Source: Anaerolineales bacterium UBA4823
GTDB lineage: Bacteria > Chloroflexota > Anaerolineae > Anaerolineales > UBA4823
Assembly (NCBI GenBank): GCA_002402275.1
Contig: DHFN01000066.1
Span: forward strand, 1-31,319
Length of the DNA stretch: 31,319 nt
Reading direction: 5' to 3'
Both the position numbers and the translations under genes were made by a program. A model generated the notes under the pieces. That model was given only the letters and a program-made list of their open reading frames with translations. It did not search any database and was not told the DNA's origin. Shown piece after piece: positions 8,128 through 15,219 of the stretch (position 1 is the first letter of the stretch; every line of letters begins with the position of its first letter).

Positions 8128-8679
8128 ATGGCTAAAGTAGCACGTGAAATGGTCGAAAAATCAGGGATAAATGTAGATGAGCTTTTGGAATTGCTCATCA
8201 AAAATGCTGCCGCAGAATTAACCACCTATTATTATTACACTATCCTGCGAGCAAATTTAATTGGTTTAGAGGGTGAAGGCATTAAGGAAATCGCAGAAGC
8301 AGCCCGCATCGAAGATCGTAATCACTTCGAAGCATTAATCCCTCGCATCTATGAACTTGGTGGCAAGCTGCCCGATGACATGAGGGTTTTCCATGATATG
8401 TCAGCGTGTTCTCCAGCAAATTTGCCCGCCAATCCAACCGACATCAAAGCAATGCTGACCGTTTTGGTTAATGCTGAACGATGTGCTGTACGTGGTTATA
8501 CCCACATCTGTAATCTGACAGCCGGCAAAGACCACCGCACTTATGCGCTTGCGCTGGCTATTCTCAATGAAGAAATCGAACATGAATCGTGGTTTTCGGA
8601 ATTCTTAGGCGAAGGCCCATCGGGACATTTTATGCGCCGAGGACAAAATTCACCTTTTGTCAGCCCCTTTATGCAATAA
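8128..8679 (+). CDS. Dps-like ferritin (DPSL/thioferritin type)
   Basis: An iron-storage or peroxide-detoxifying four-helix protein of 183 residues. It closely follows the archaeal/bacterial Dps-like thioferritins: AAAELTTYYYYTILRANL, ARIEDRNHFE, IYELGGKLPDD, SACSPANLP and ILNEEIEHESWF. Likely di-iron ligands are Glu30, Glu62 with His66, Glu117 and the Glu149-Glu151-His152 region. Cys94 and Cys119 occupy the places of the cysteine pair that defines thioferritins. The predicted role is oxidation of Fe(II) with hydrogen peroxide and mineral storage in a 12-subunit cage in the cytoplasm. GGAGG is seven bases before the ATG. The neighbours (PerR-like regulator, cytochrome b5) support an oxidative-stress role. 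Confidence 0.9.
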   Translation: MAKVAREMVEKSGINVDELLELLIKNAAAELTTYYYYTILRANLIGLEGEGIKEIAEAARIEDRNHFEALIPRIYELGGKLPDDMRVFHDMSACSPANLPANPTDIKAMLTVLVNAERCAVRGYTHICNLTAGKDHRTYALALAILNEEIEHESWFSEFLGEGPSGHFMRRGQNSPFVSPFMQ

Positions 8680-8686
8680 GACCTTC

Positions 8687-8723
8687 GGGGGGAAGATGTT
8701 TTACTTTTTTCAGATCTTCCCCC
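8687..8723 (+). terminator. Hairpin after the thioferritin gene
   Basis: GGGGGAAGAT (8688-8697) pairs perfectly with ATCTTCCCCC (8714-8723), a 10-bp stem with a 16-base loop, just after the ferritin stop. No U-run follows, so it may be a processing or stability hairpin, or a leaky terminator before the cytochrome b5 gene. Confidence 0.5.
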
Positions 8724-8752
8724 TCCTATAGTCATCTCTAAAGTGAGCTATC

Positions 8753-8983
8753 ATGCAGCAATTTACAATTCAAGATTTAGGGCGTTACACTGGTAAAAAT
8801 GGTAATCCAGCCTATATCGCTTATCAAGGGAAAGTTTACGATGTTTCTAATAGTTGGTATTGGAAACAGGGGATTCATCAAGCTATCCATCCAGCAGGTC
8901 AAGATTACACTGGACGTTTAGATGAGGCTCCTCATAGTGCAGAATTATTAGAGAGAGTTCCTGTCGTTGGGATTTTAATTTAG
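8753..8983 (+). CDS. Small cytochrome b5-like haem-binding protein
   Basis: A 76-residue single-domain protein of the cytochrome b5-like haem/steroid-binding family. FTIQDLGRYTGKNGNPAYIA and GKVYDVSNSWYWKQGIH are typical of the fold. Candidate axial histidines are in the GIHQAIHPAGQD segment and in APHSAELLER. There is no signal peptide or membrane helix, so it is probably a soluble cytoplasmic electron carrier or haem-binding protein. It lies 73 bases after the thioferritin gene on the same strand, which suggests co-expression, perhaps supplying electrons for iron release or peroxide reduction. That functional link is inference. Confidence 0.85.
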   Translation: MQQFTIQDLGRYTGKNGNPAYIAYQGKVYDVSNSWYWKQGIHQAIHPAGQDYTGRLDEAPHSAELLERVPVVGILI

Positions 8984-9389
8984 CCGCTTGCTAACTAGTT
9001 GTTCGACCCACGTATTTCCCCCACTTAGCATAGTTTCGATTGAAAATCCCTTGCACTTTGGGTCAGGCAGCCTGTATAGTCTCATTCTACTTTTCCAAGT
9101 TCCGCTCACGCCCGATCAACTCACTGTTTGCTAAATCAATTACCTGTACTCTTTGCAGAAACTCTTATAAAAGCTTAGTATTTATCCCCATGAGATTCCT
9201 TATTCGGGTTGATCGGCTATTGTTATGAAGAATAGTAGCTACTCGCCCTCTTTTGTTAGGAATACCGATTCGTTGAAGGTGCACCAATGAGTTTTTTTTA
9301 TTTTATAATCCAATCTACTCCATAAAACAAACCAATGGAAACTGAGCTTCCCACTTGAATAAAACGCAAGGGAAATTCCTGGCAGTGGA
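8984..9389. other. 406-base stretch without a convincing gene
   Basis: Only short unconvincing ORFs occur here, without ribosome-binding sites or recognisable products. I see a TATAAT at 9304-9309 without a -35, a T-run at 9291-9298 and the small palindrome AGTAGCTACT at 9234-9243. There is no tRNA, repeat or riboswitch that I can recognise. Confidence 0.5.
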
Positions 9390-9818
9390 ATGCTCCTTTG
9401 CATAGTGAACCCTTCTGCCTGTGGTTGGAATGAAGGCAGAAAGGCGAAACTAACGCTATCATTGAATGAAAATCTTTATACAGACCGGGAATGGCTGGCA
9501 GCCTGGTGTTATGTTTTTGGGCAGGAAGGAGTTTGGTATCGTTTACCTTTAGAAACTCCGTCATTGGAGCATCGCAGTCCCCAAGTCTGGTACCTGGGTG
9601 ACCAGCGCAGTGCCACCATCTCTACCCATGAACGAAGCTTGCTCACCGTGCGAGCATTTTGCCAAGCACTTGAGCTACCCTTTGGTGAACCCCAATCGCT
9701 CGGACAAATTGCACAGATACACCTGGAGCCAGATTGGAATGCCACCCGCTACATTTTCTGGTCAGAAGGGGCGGCCAATCGCTTTATGGTTATTCATAGC
9801 GTTAGCTGTCAAGGATGA
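9390..9818 (+). CDS. Hypothetical protein, unrecognised
   Basis: A 142-codon frame that reads like protein from about residue 25 onward: ENLYTDREWLAAWCYVFGQ, VWYRLPLETPSLEH, ERSLLTVRAFCQALELPFG and IHLEPDWNATRYIFWSEG. It is rich in Trp and Tyr, with no membrane helix and no signal peptide. The first 25 residues are less convincing and the ATG has no good ribosome-binding site, so the true start may be downstream, for example TTG at 9459. It precedes the chromate-transporter gene by 58 bases. I do not recognise the family and infer no function. Confidence 0.45.
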   Translation: MLLCIVNPSACGWNEGRKAKLTLSLNENLYTDREWLAAWCYVFGQEGVWYRLPLETPSLEHRSPQVWYLGDQRSATISTHERSLLTVRAFCQALELPFGEPQSLGQIAQIHLEPDWNATRYIFWSEGAANRFMVIHSVSCQG

Positions 9819-9831
9819 GAATGAAAAATTA

Positions 9832-9840
9832 TGCTAGAAT
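9832..9840 (+). promoter_or_regulatory. Extended -10 upstream of the chromate transporter
   Basis: TGcTAGAAT lies 37 bases before the ATG at 9877. No -35 is visible, but the TGn motif can replace it. Confidence 0.4.
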
Positions 9841-9876
9841 CTATTCAAAACCATCTATTTGAAGACAGGGATCATT

Positions 9877-10434
9877 ATGGCTTTGCTTTGGCAGATCTTC
9901 GTTCTATTCACACGCGTTGCCATGTTCTCTTGGGGCGGTGGGCCTGCCTCTTTAGCGCTGATGCAACGCGAAACCACATCCGCAGGTTGGGTAACCCCCG
10001 ATGAATTTGCTGATGCAGTGGCGGTTGGGAATGCTTTACCAGGTCCAATCGCCCCGCAAGTTTCCGCTTTCGTTGGGTATAAATTAGCCGGCATCCCAGG
10101 CGCAATTGCTGCAGCCACTGGGACGGTAATTCCTACCACGGTGTTGATGTTGTTCATGATCGTCTTTTTTTATAATATCAAAGACAATCCAACCGTCCAG
10201 GCAATGTTAAAAGCAGTCCGCCCAGCTATTGTAGGGCTATTACTCTGGACTGCATATGACATGGCTTTCACAGTTTGGGGTGTCAAACGATTAGGCTGGC
10301 AGCATGCCTTCATTCAGGGTTGGGATAAGGGGTTAATTATGTTGACAGCATTTGGTATATTGACTTTCACCAAAATCAATCCCGTTTTTTTGGTTATCGC
10401 CTCTGCGGTCTTAGGATTTCTCGTTTACCGCTAG
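9877..10434 (+). CDS. Half-size (single CHR domain) chromate transporter
   Basis: A membrane protein of 185 residues with one CHR domain and about five to six hydrophobic helices. Family motifs are FTRVAMFSWGGGPASLALM, GWVTPDEFADAVAVGNALPGP and APQVSAFVGYKLAG. CHR proteins export chromate, probably in exchange for sulfate. I take the ATG at 9877-9879 with AGGG six bases upstream; an upstream TTG at 9859 would add six residues without a better site. Short CHR proteins usually work as pairs of N- and C-type halves encoded side by side, but only one half is present here. Its last 24 bases overlap the 3' end of korC on the opposite strand. Confidence 0.88.
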   Translation: MALLWQIFVLFTRVAMFSWGGGPASLALMQRETTSAGWVTPDEFADAVAVGNALPGPIAPQVSAFVGYKLAGIPGAIAAATGTVIPTTVLMLFMIVFFYNIKDNPTVQAMLKAVRPAIVGLLLWTAYDMAFTVWGVKRLGWQHAFIQGWDKGLIMLTAFGILTFTKINPVFLVIASAVLGFLVYR

Positions 10435-10983
10435 GTTCGCTTCAGCTTCGGCAAAGCCCCTTTCAAGTGCTTTTTGATTTAACTCTTCAGTTCCTCTAGG
10501 AGCTCGAGCGATAATAGCTTTGTTTATCGCATCGCGACTGACCAGCTTCGTCAATCCTACGAGCATTCCCAGCGAGACGACATTAGCAGTGATAGGTTTT
10601 CCGGTTGCTTCGATTGCGAGATGAGTGATGGGTGCCTTTACTGCATTGGTCAAGGGAATCCGGCGGACTTTTTCTGAATCCACAATTAATAAGCCATCCT
10701 TTTTTAAATTCGAAGCATATTTGTCACAAGCTTCTTGACTCATCGCCACCAAGATATCAGCATTGATGACTTCGGGATGATCGATCTCTTCATCGCTAAT
10801 GATCACTTCCGCTTTACTGGATCCACCGCGCGCTTCAGGCCCATAAGTTTGAGTTTGGACAACAAACTTACCATCATATATAGCGGCTGCTTCCGCTAAG
10901 ATTACCCCAGCTAAAATCATCCCTTGTCCACCCTCGCCTGCTAAACGGACTTCGATTCGATTTGAATTTTGTTTTCCAGTCAT
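10411..10983 (-). CDS. korC: 2-oxoacid:ferredoxin oxidoreductase gamma subunit (KorC)
   Basis: The gamma subunit of a CoA-acylating 2-oxoacid:ferredoxin oxidoreductase, 190 residues. The nucleotide-fold signature RLAGEGGQGMILAGVILAEA is at about 13-32, followed by VQTQTYGPEARGGSSKAEV, both diagnostic of the family. It starts inside the korB stop (ATGA overlap of four bases), so the two are translationally coupled. The order korD-korA-korB-korC resembles 2-oxoglutarate oxidoreductases, so 2-oxoglutarate is the favoured substrate, though other 2-oxoacids cannot be excluded. The 3' end overlaps the convergent chromate-transporter gene by 24 bases. Confidence 0.93.
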   Translation of the reverse strand: MTGKQNSNRIEVRLAGEGGQGMILAGVILAEAAAIYDGKFVVQTQTYGPEARGGSSKAEVIISDEEIDHPEVINADILVAMSQEACDKYASNLKKDGLLIVDSEKVRRIPLTNAVKAPITHLAIEATGKPITANVVSLGMLVGLTKLVSRDAINKAIIARAPRGTEELNQKALERGFAEAEANLAVNEKS

Positions 10984-11852
10984 TCTAATCCTCCTGGTCC
11001 AGCCCGCAGGAATTCTTTTCCGGTCACCGAGGCTTTTGCTCGTTCGATGACCTGTTCATATAAAGTGGAATAATCGGGTTTTTCAATATCCCGCAAAACA
11101 CCGCGTACGATTTTTGAAGAACGTTCTTCAGGGGTTAATTTTTCTGCAGCACTAAGTGAGATACTCACATTTTTGAGGTGACGCATCATTTCTACCGCAC
11201 TTCCCATTTTGTTCAAACGTCCAAATGTCGTGTGGCAATAACCGACTGCCTCAACTAGGCTGAAACCGACTTTACGGATAGCTTGTTCGATATATTTATC
11301 TAATTCAACGGCATGATAAACTGTGCTGCGCGCCACATAGGTTGCACCGGCAGCAATTGCCAGCTCGCAAATTGGGAAGGGCGGTTCTATATGTCCATAA
11401 GGGGCAGTAGTCGCCCGCATCTCTAAAGGTGTGGTGGGACTATATTGTCCCCCTGTCATCCCATAGATTTCATTATTTAGGACAATCGCAGTCAAATCAA
11501 TATTCCTACGGGCAGCATGAATAAAATGATTCCCCCCTATCGCCAGAGCATCTCCATCGCCCATAATGACAATCACCTTTAATTCTGGTTTCGCTAGTTT
11601 CAAACCAGTAGCAAATGCTAAAGCTCGTCCGTGGGTGGTATGCATCGTATTGAAGTCCAGATAAACCGGCATACGTCCAGTGCATCCGATTCCGGAGACT
11701 AATGCCACCTCGTTTTTATCTAAACCCATTCGATCGATAGCTCGAATTAATGCCCCCATTACAATCCCAATACTGCATCCACTACACCAGATATTGGGAA
11801 ATTTCTTCGTAGTTCTCAAATAAGAGTAAGCATTTTGCTCGATATTGTTCAT
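10980..11852 (-). CDS. korB: 2-oxoacid:ferredoxin oxidoreductase beta subunit (KorB)
   Basis: The thiamine-diphosphate-binding subunit, 290 residues. The TPP motif runs from MGDGDALAIGGNHFIHAARR to IVLNNEIYGMTGGQ. WCSGCSIG near the N-terminus and GIGCTGR match the conserved cysteines of this subunit, some of which bind a [4Fe-4S] cluster in related enzymes. With KorA it decarboxylates the 2-oxoacid, forms acyl-CoA and reduces ferredoxin in the cytoplasm. The short length (about 290) is usual for the 2-oxoglutarate or 2-oxoacid class as opposed to single-chain pyruvate enzymes. The ATG is one base beyond the korA stop. Confidence 0.95.
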   Translation of the reverse strand: MNNIEQNAYSYLRTTKKFPNIWCSGCSIGIVMGALIRAIDRMGLDKNEVALVSGIGCTGRMPVYLDFNTMHTTHGRALAFATGLKLAKPELKVIVIMGDGDALAIGGNHFIHAARRNIDLTAIVLNNEIYGMTGGQYSPTTPLEMRATTAPYGHIEPPFPICELAIAAGATYVARSTVYHAVELDKYIEQAIRKVGFSLVEAVGYCHTTFGRLNKMGSAVEMMRHLKNVSISLSAAEKLTPEERSSKIVRGVLRDIEKPDYSTLYEQVIERAKASVTGKEFLRAGPGGLE

Positions 11853-11853
11853 C

Positions 11854-12975
11854 TTACCTTCCCTCGATTGCTTGCAATATTGTTTGGGGTGCTATCATTT
11901 CCCCATCCGCCCGGTTAATTCGCACAACTTTATGCCGACCTACAACCCGCTCCACTTCCAATGCCAGTTGCCCCAGATTCATTTCTGGCACAATAACCCG
12001 CTTAGCAGTTCGACCTATTCTCATAACTGCCTCTTCAGGGAAGGGCCAAATCGTGAAAAGGGTCATCAACCCAATATTATGACGCCGGTTGCGAGCCAAC
12101 TTTACTGCATGCCTAGCACTGCGGGCAGTGATACCGTAGGATATCACCACGGTATTGGCGTCTTCGGTATACTCTTCATCATAAAGCAGGATATCATCTA
12201 AATGATTGTTGATTTTTCTTTGTAATCTCTCGACTAACGGATTGATTTCATCTAATCTTTGAGTGGGATAACCCATCGGATCATGTAATAATCCGGTGAT
12301 ATTGTAGCGATACCCTGAACCAAAACTCGGCATAGGTGGAATATCCCCGATCGTATCCCCATAAGGTTTGTACCATTCGGGGGGAACATTCGTACTAATT
12401 CGATCGACCACCGCTAAACTTTCTGGTGCCGGTACTTCAAATCTTTCACGCATGTGTGCGATTACTTCATCCATCAATAGAATGACCGGGGTACGGTATT
12501 TCTCAGAAAAATTGAACGCTGTCACCGTCAAATCGAAAGCTTTTGGAACGGAATTGGGATATAGAACAATAATTGGGTGATCACCATGGGTTCCCCAACG
12601 AGATTGCATGATATCGCCTTGAGATGGGCTAGTGGGTTGTCCAGTGCTTGGTCCCAATCGTTGCACACTCACAACGACACAAGGGACTTCCGTCATGGCG
12701 GCGTAACCAATATGCTCTTGCATTAGCGAAAAACCAGGCCCACTGGTGGCAGTCATGGATTTCAATCCTCCCACCGATGCGCCGATGCAGGCAGCTAAAC
12801 TGGATATTTCGTCTTCCATTTGGATGAACTTCCCGCCATACTTGGGTAATTCCCTTGAGAGCATTTCCGCAACCTCAGATGAAGGGGTGATGGGATACCC
12901 TGCATAAAAACGGCAGCCCGCTGCCAAGGCTCCCCATCCCACTGCCTCATTTCCTTGCATTAATGTAACAGTCAC
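11854..12975 (-). CDS. korA: 2-oxoacid:ferredoxin oxidoreductase alpha subunit (KorA)
   Basis: The 373-residue alpha subunit has the pyrimidine-binding and transketolase C-terminal-like domains. LMQGNEAVGWGALAAGCRFY and GYPITPSSEVAEML open the chain, followed by QMEDEISSLAACIGASVGG and TATSGPGFSLM, all typical. The start is GTG at 12973-12975 with GGAGG four bases upstream, giving MTVTLMQGNEA; no ATG fits as well. It pairs with KorB to form the active site. The chain is shorter than alpha subunits that carry an extra N-terminal gamma domain, consistent with the separate korC gene. Confidence 0.95.
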   Translation of the reverse strand: MTVTLMQGNEAVGWGALAAGCRFYAGYPITPSSEVAEMLSRELPKYGGKFIQMEDEISSLAACIGASVGGLKSMTATSGPGFSLMQEHIGYAAMTEVPCVVVSVQRLGPSTGQPTSPSQGDIMQSRWGTHGDHPIIVLYPNSVPKAFDLTVTAFNFSEKYRTPVILLMDEVIAHMRERFEVPAPESLAVVDRISTNVPPEWYKPYGDTIGDIPPMPSFGSGYRYNITGLLHDPMGYPTQRLDEINPLVERLQRKINNHLDDILLYDEEYTEDANTVVISYGITARSARHAVKLARNRRHNIGLMTLFTIWPFPEEAVMRIGRTAKRVIVPEMNLGQLALEVERVVGRHKVVRINRADGEMIAPQTILQAIEGR

Positions 12976-12989
12976 CTTGCCTCCTTGTA

Positions 12990-13265
12990 TTATCCTTGGG
13001 ATTCATCTTCGATCGGTTTTACAATAATAGCTAAATCCGGACAATGGGTATCACACCAATGACACGCGGTGCAATTGTCAGGATTCGCCACATACGGGAA
13101 TTCGTTTGGACCAAAAGCTAAAACATCTGTTGGACAAAACTCAACGCATAACCGGCATCCTTTACACCAATTGGCAAATATCACAACCTTTCCGCGTGGT
13201 TTCCGAGTGGATGGATGGGTTGGTTTTTTTTCTGAAGCAGTTTGTTTAAGGGTACTTTCCGACAT
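12990..13265 (-). CDS. korD: Ferredoxin-type delta subunit of 2-oxoacid oxidoreductase (KorD)
   Basis: A 91-residue protein with two [4Fe-4S] motifs, NWCKGCRLCVEFCP and DNCTACHWCDTHCPD, preceded by a basic, disordered-looking N-terminus (KKPTHPSTRKPRGK). It passes electrons from the catalytic subunits to external ferredoxin. I chose the ATG at 13263-13265 because AGGATAAAA lies just upstream. An ATG four codons earlier (13275-13277) lacks a ribosome-binding site. It is the first gene of korDABC, 14 bases before korA. Confidence 0.93.
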   Translation of the reverse strand: MSESTLKQTASEKKPTHPSTRKPRGKVVIFANWCKGCRLCVEFCPTDVLAFGPNEFPYVANPDNCTACHWCDTHCPDLAIIVKPIEDESQG

Positions 13266-13391
13266 TTTTATCCTCATAGATCTTAACGATAAATTTTCTC
13301 AATTTTAGCCAGCTTCCGTTTAGGTTAGTAGCGACAAATTTCCTCATTATCTTAGTACAAATTGACTGATTTATATCCTCTTGTGGGAACT

Positions 13392-13400
13392 ATTGTAACA
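13392..13400 (-). promoter_or_regulatory. Extended -10 for korDABC
   Basis: On the minus strand TGtTACAAT lies about 127 bases upstream of the korD start. The -35 region (TTCGAG) is poor. It faces away from the LysM-gene promoter, and the two share a 60-base divergent control region. Confidence 0.4.
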
Positions 13401-13421
13401 TAACTTAAAATTCCCTCGAAG

Positions 13422-13433
13422 CTGTTCTAACAG
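13422..13433. promoter_or_regulatory. Small palindrome between divergent kor and LysM promoters
   Basis: CTGTT-CT-AACAG is an inverted repeat with a two-base centre, next to the presumed kor -35 and 22 bases upstream of the LysM-gene -35. It could be a shared operator. Confidence 0.25.
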
Positions 13434-13455
13434 AATGATATTTCTTGCAAGTTGC

Positions 13456-13484
13456 TTGACGCTTTCAAACATTTGTGCTAGTAT
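13456..13484 (+). promoter_or_regulatory. Strong sigma-70-type promoter of the LysM lipoprotein gene
   Basis: TTGACG (13456-13461) and TAGTAT (13479-13484) are 17 bases apart with an extended TGc before the -10. The start codon is about 67 bases beyond the -10. Confidence 0.7.
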
Positions 13485-13551
13485 GATTGCATATTACTTA
13501 TTGAATAATTCAGCTTTGCGGGAAATTCGGTCTGAACCGAAGGAGAATACT

Positions 13552-14271
13552 ATGTCAAACAATAAATTGTTCATTTCACTGATTCTCATCCTCTTTATCC
13601 TTACTTTTGGAGCATGTGTCCGCTCAGCTTCCCAAGCGCCAAAAGGTGCTGCTGAAACTTCTACCCCCTCGTCTGAATCTGCACTACCCAGTCCGGGTTC
13701 TGTAGATGATATTTTTGGTCAATTATCATCCTTCGCTACTCAAACGGCAGTTGCAATGGGAGCACCTGCTACTACCGCTGAAGCGACTATTCTCCCAGAA
13801 TTAACTTCGACCGGCGAAATTCCTGCAGCTGAAACAACAGCCATCCCAGGGAACCAACTTACCCCAGAAAGCACCCCCACCGTCTCTGGTGAACAGGCTA
13901 CTCCTGTCCCAAATTTCCAATTAAAATCCCGGGAAGTCCCTAAATCTTACACCTTACATAAAGGAGAGCATCCTTACTGTATCGCTCGCAGATTTAATGT
14001 AAACCCCATGACCATGCTCCAATTGAGTGGTCTTTCTGCTGGTGGAAGCTATTCAACTGGAACCGCCTTGAAAATCCCCCAGTCTGGATCCTTCCCCGGC
14101 GATCGTAAATTATTAAGTCACCCAACAACTTATTATGTCGAATCTGGGGATGAAACTCTTTATTCAATTGCTTGTTTATTTGGGGACGTTTGGCCCGAAG
14201 ACATAGCCGATGCCAATGGAATAAAGGTATCCGCTAACCTCACTGCGGGTCAAAAGCTTTATATCCCCTAA
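13552..14271 (+). CDS. Secreted LysM-domain lipoprotein
   Basis: A predicted cell-surface lipoprotein of 239 residues. The N-terminus is Lys-containing and hydrophobic and ends in LTFGAC, a lipobox with Cys22 as the lipidated residue. A low-complexity Thr/Pro/Ala/Glu linker follows. The C-terminal ~115 residues hold two LysM modules, YTLHKGEHPYCIARRFNV...TALKIP and YYVESGDETLYSIACLFGD...GQKLYIP, which bind peptidoglycan-like glycans. Each module has one Cys in the same helix region (PYCIARRF, YSIACLF), possibly forming a disulfide. I chose the ATG at 13552-13554 because AAGGAG is seven bases upstream; the frame is open further back but without a signal. The substrate is unknown. Confidence 0.88.
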   Translation: MSNNKLFISLILILFILTFGACVRSASQAPKGAAETSTPSSESALPSPGSVDDIFGQLSSFATQTAVAMGAPATTAEATILPELTSTGEIPAAETTAIPGNQLTPESTPTVSGEQATPVPNFQLKSREVPKSYTLHKGEHPYCIARRFNVNPMTMLQLSGLSAGGSYSTGTALKIPQSGSFPGDRKLLSHPTTYYVESGDETLYSIACLFGDVWPEDIADANGIKVSANLTAGQKLYIP

Positions 14272-14306
14272 GTATTGGATTAGGAATATAACCTTCTCTT
14301 AAAACA

Positions 14307-14342
14307 GGGAGTAATCTAATTGGATTACTCCCCAATTTTTTT
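14307..14342 (+). terminator. Rho-independent terminator after the LysM gene
   Basis: GGGAGTAATC (14307-14316) pairs with GATTACTCCC (14323-14332), a perfect 10-bp stem with a six-base loop, followed shortly by seven Ts (14336-14342). Confidence 0.85.
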
Positions 14343-14364
14343 ATAAGGAAACCAAATAAGCAAA

Positions 14365-14901
14365 ATGAAAACAATCTCTTCAGAATTAATTTATCAAGGA
14401 AAAGTGTTCACGATTCGGCAAGACCAGGTCGAAATAGAAAATGGGAAAACTATCAAACTCGATGTTGTCGAGCATCCTGGAGCGGTGGTCATTCTCCCAA
14501 TTGATCAAAACCGGGATATTTGGTTTGTTCGGCAATACCGTCACCCAGCTGGGGAACAACTATTAGAACTGCCAGCCGGAACCCTCAATCCTGGAGAATT
14601 CCCTCTGGCTTGTGCTCAGCGTGAAATCCGCGAAGAAACCGGTATGGCAGCCAAAAAATTCGTACCCCTCGGTGAATTTTATAACGCTCCAGGTTACTCA
14701 ACCGAATTTTTATATGTTTTTCTTGCTACCGATCTGAGCTTAGCTCCCCTTCCCCCTGACGAAGATGAAATGATAGACGTAATTAAAATTCCCTTTGATC
14801 ATGTGTTTGAACTGGTTGACCAAGGAGAAATTCGTGATGCCAAGACGCTCGCCACATTGTTATTAGCCGAGCACACCTTGCGAAACAAACCTATGGAATA
14901 G
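14365..14901 (+). CDS. Nudix hydrolase, ADP-ribose pyrophosphatase-like
   Basis: A cytoplasmic hydrolase of 178 residues that probably cleaves ADP-ribose or related nucleotide sugars to AMP and a sugar phosphate. The Nudix box is complete: Gly72, Glu78, then REIREETGM at 86-94 with the metal-binding glutamates. Before it, VRQYRHPAGEQLLELPAGT and after it EFYNAPGYSTEFLYVFLA are typical of the ADP-ribose class. The ATG is 23 bases after the terminator T-run, with AAGGA upstream at a rather long distance. It converges with the YgiT-like gene, with nine bases between stops. Substrate specificity is inferred from family resemblance only. Confidence 0.9.
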   Translation: MKTISSELIYQGKVFTIRQDQVEIENGKTIKLDVVEHPGAVVILPIDQNRDIWFVRQYRHPAGEQLLELPAGTLNPGEFPLACAQREIREETGMAAKKFVPLGEFYNAPGYSTEFLYVFLATDLSLAPLPPDEDEMIDVIKIPFDHVFELVDQGEIRDAKTLATLLLAEHTLRNKPME

Positions 14902-14910
14902 GTTATGAAT

Positions 14911-15219
14911 TTATTCGGGGAATAACGGTTTATTCTTTTGGTGGGGTTTTCGATCCACTGTAATTTGACGTTTAGGGGATTTTTTACGACCAGTTTCAGG
15001 ACTTAATAACATATTTAGCCAGTTTACTGCTCGAGAATCATAATCCCGTCTGCCGCAAATATCACAAACCCAAGCTGGAAAATTAGGAACAATAATGAGT
15101 TCATTGTTCAACCAGGTAAAATAGGTGATGCCACGTAAGCGCATGATTCCGGACAAGCATTCAGGACATTGAATAAATTTTTCTTGAGATTCATTTCCTT
15201 CAATGGTATCTTCGCTCAT
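14911..15219 (-). CDS. YgiT-type zinc-finger protein
   Basis: A 102-residue protein with two CxxC pairs, C18/C21 (CPEC) and C52/C55 (CDIC), spaced like the zinc finger of YgiT/MqsA-type antitoxin N-domains. Between them is TYFTWLNNELIIVPNFP, also typical. The C-terminus is basic and lacks the helix-turn-helix that full-length MqsA has. No toxin gene is adjacent. It overlaps deoC by four bases (ATGA), so it is translated with it. It may be a zinc-ribbon protein of unknown role rather than an antitoxin. Confidence 0.7.
   Translation of the reverse strand: MSEDTIEGNESQEKFIQCPECLSGIMRLRGITYFTWLNNELIIVPNFPAWVCDICGRRDYDSRAVNWLNMLLSPETGRKKSPKRQITVDRKPHQKNKPLFPE

Noticed and set aside
9040..9228. 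62-codon plus-strand frame in the gene-free stretch
   Set aside because: The product is a mix of Cys, Ser and Arg without pattern, and no start signal is present.
9298..9564. 88-codon minus-strand frame
   Set aside because: No ribosome-binding site and a composition that does not look like protein; the plus-strand frame from 9390 reads better.
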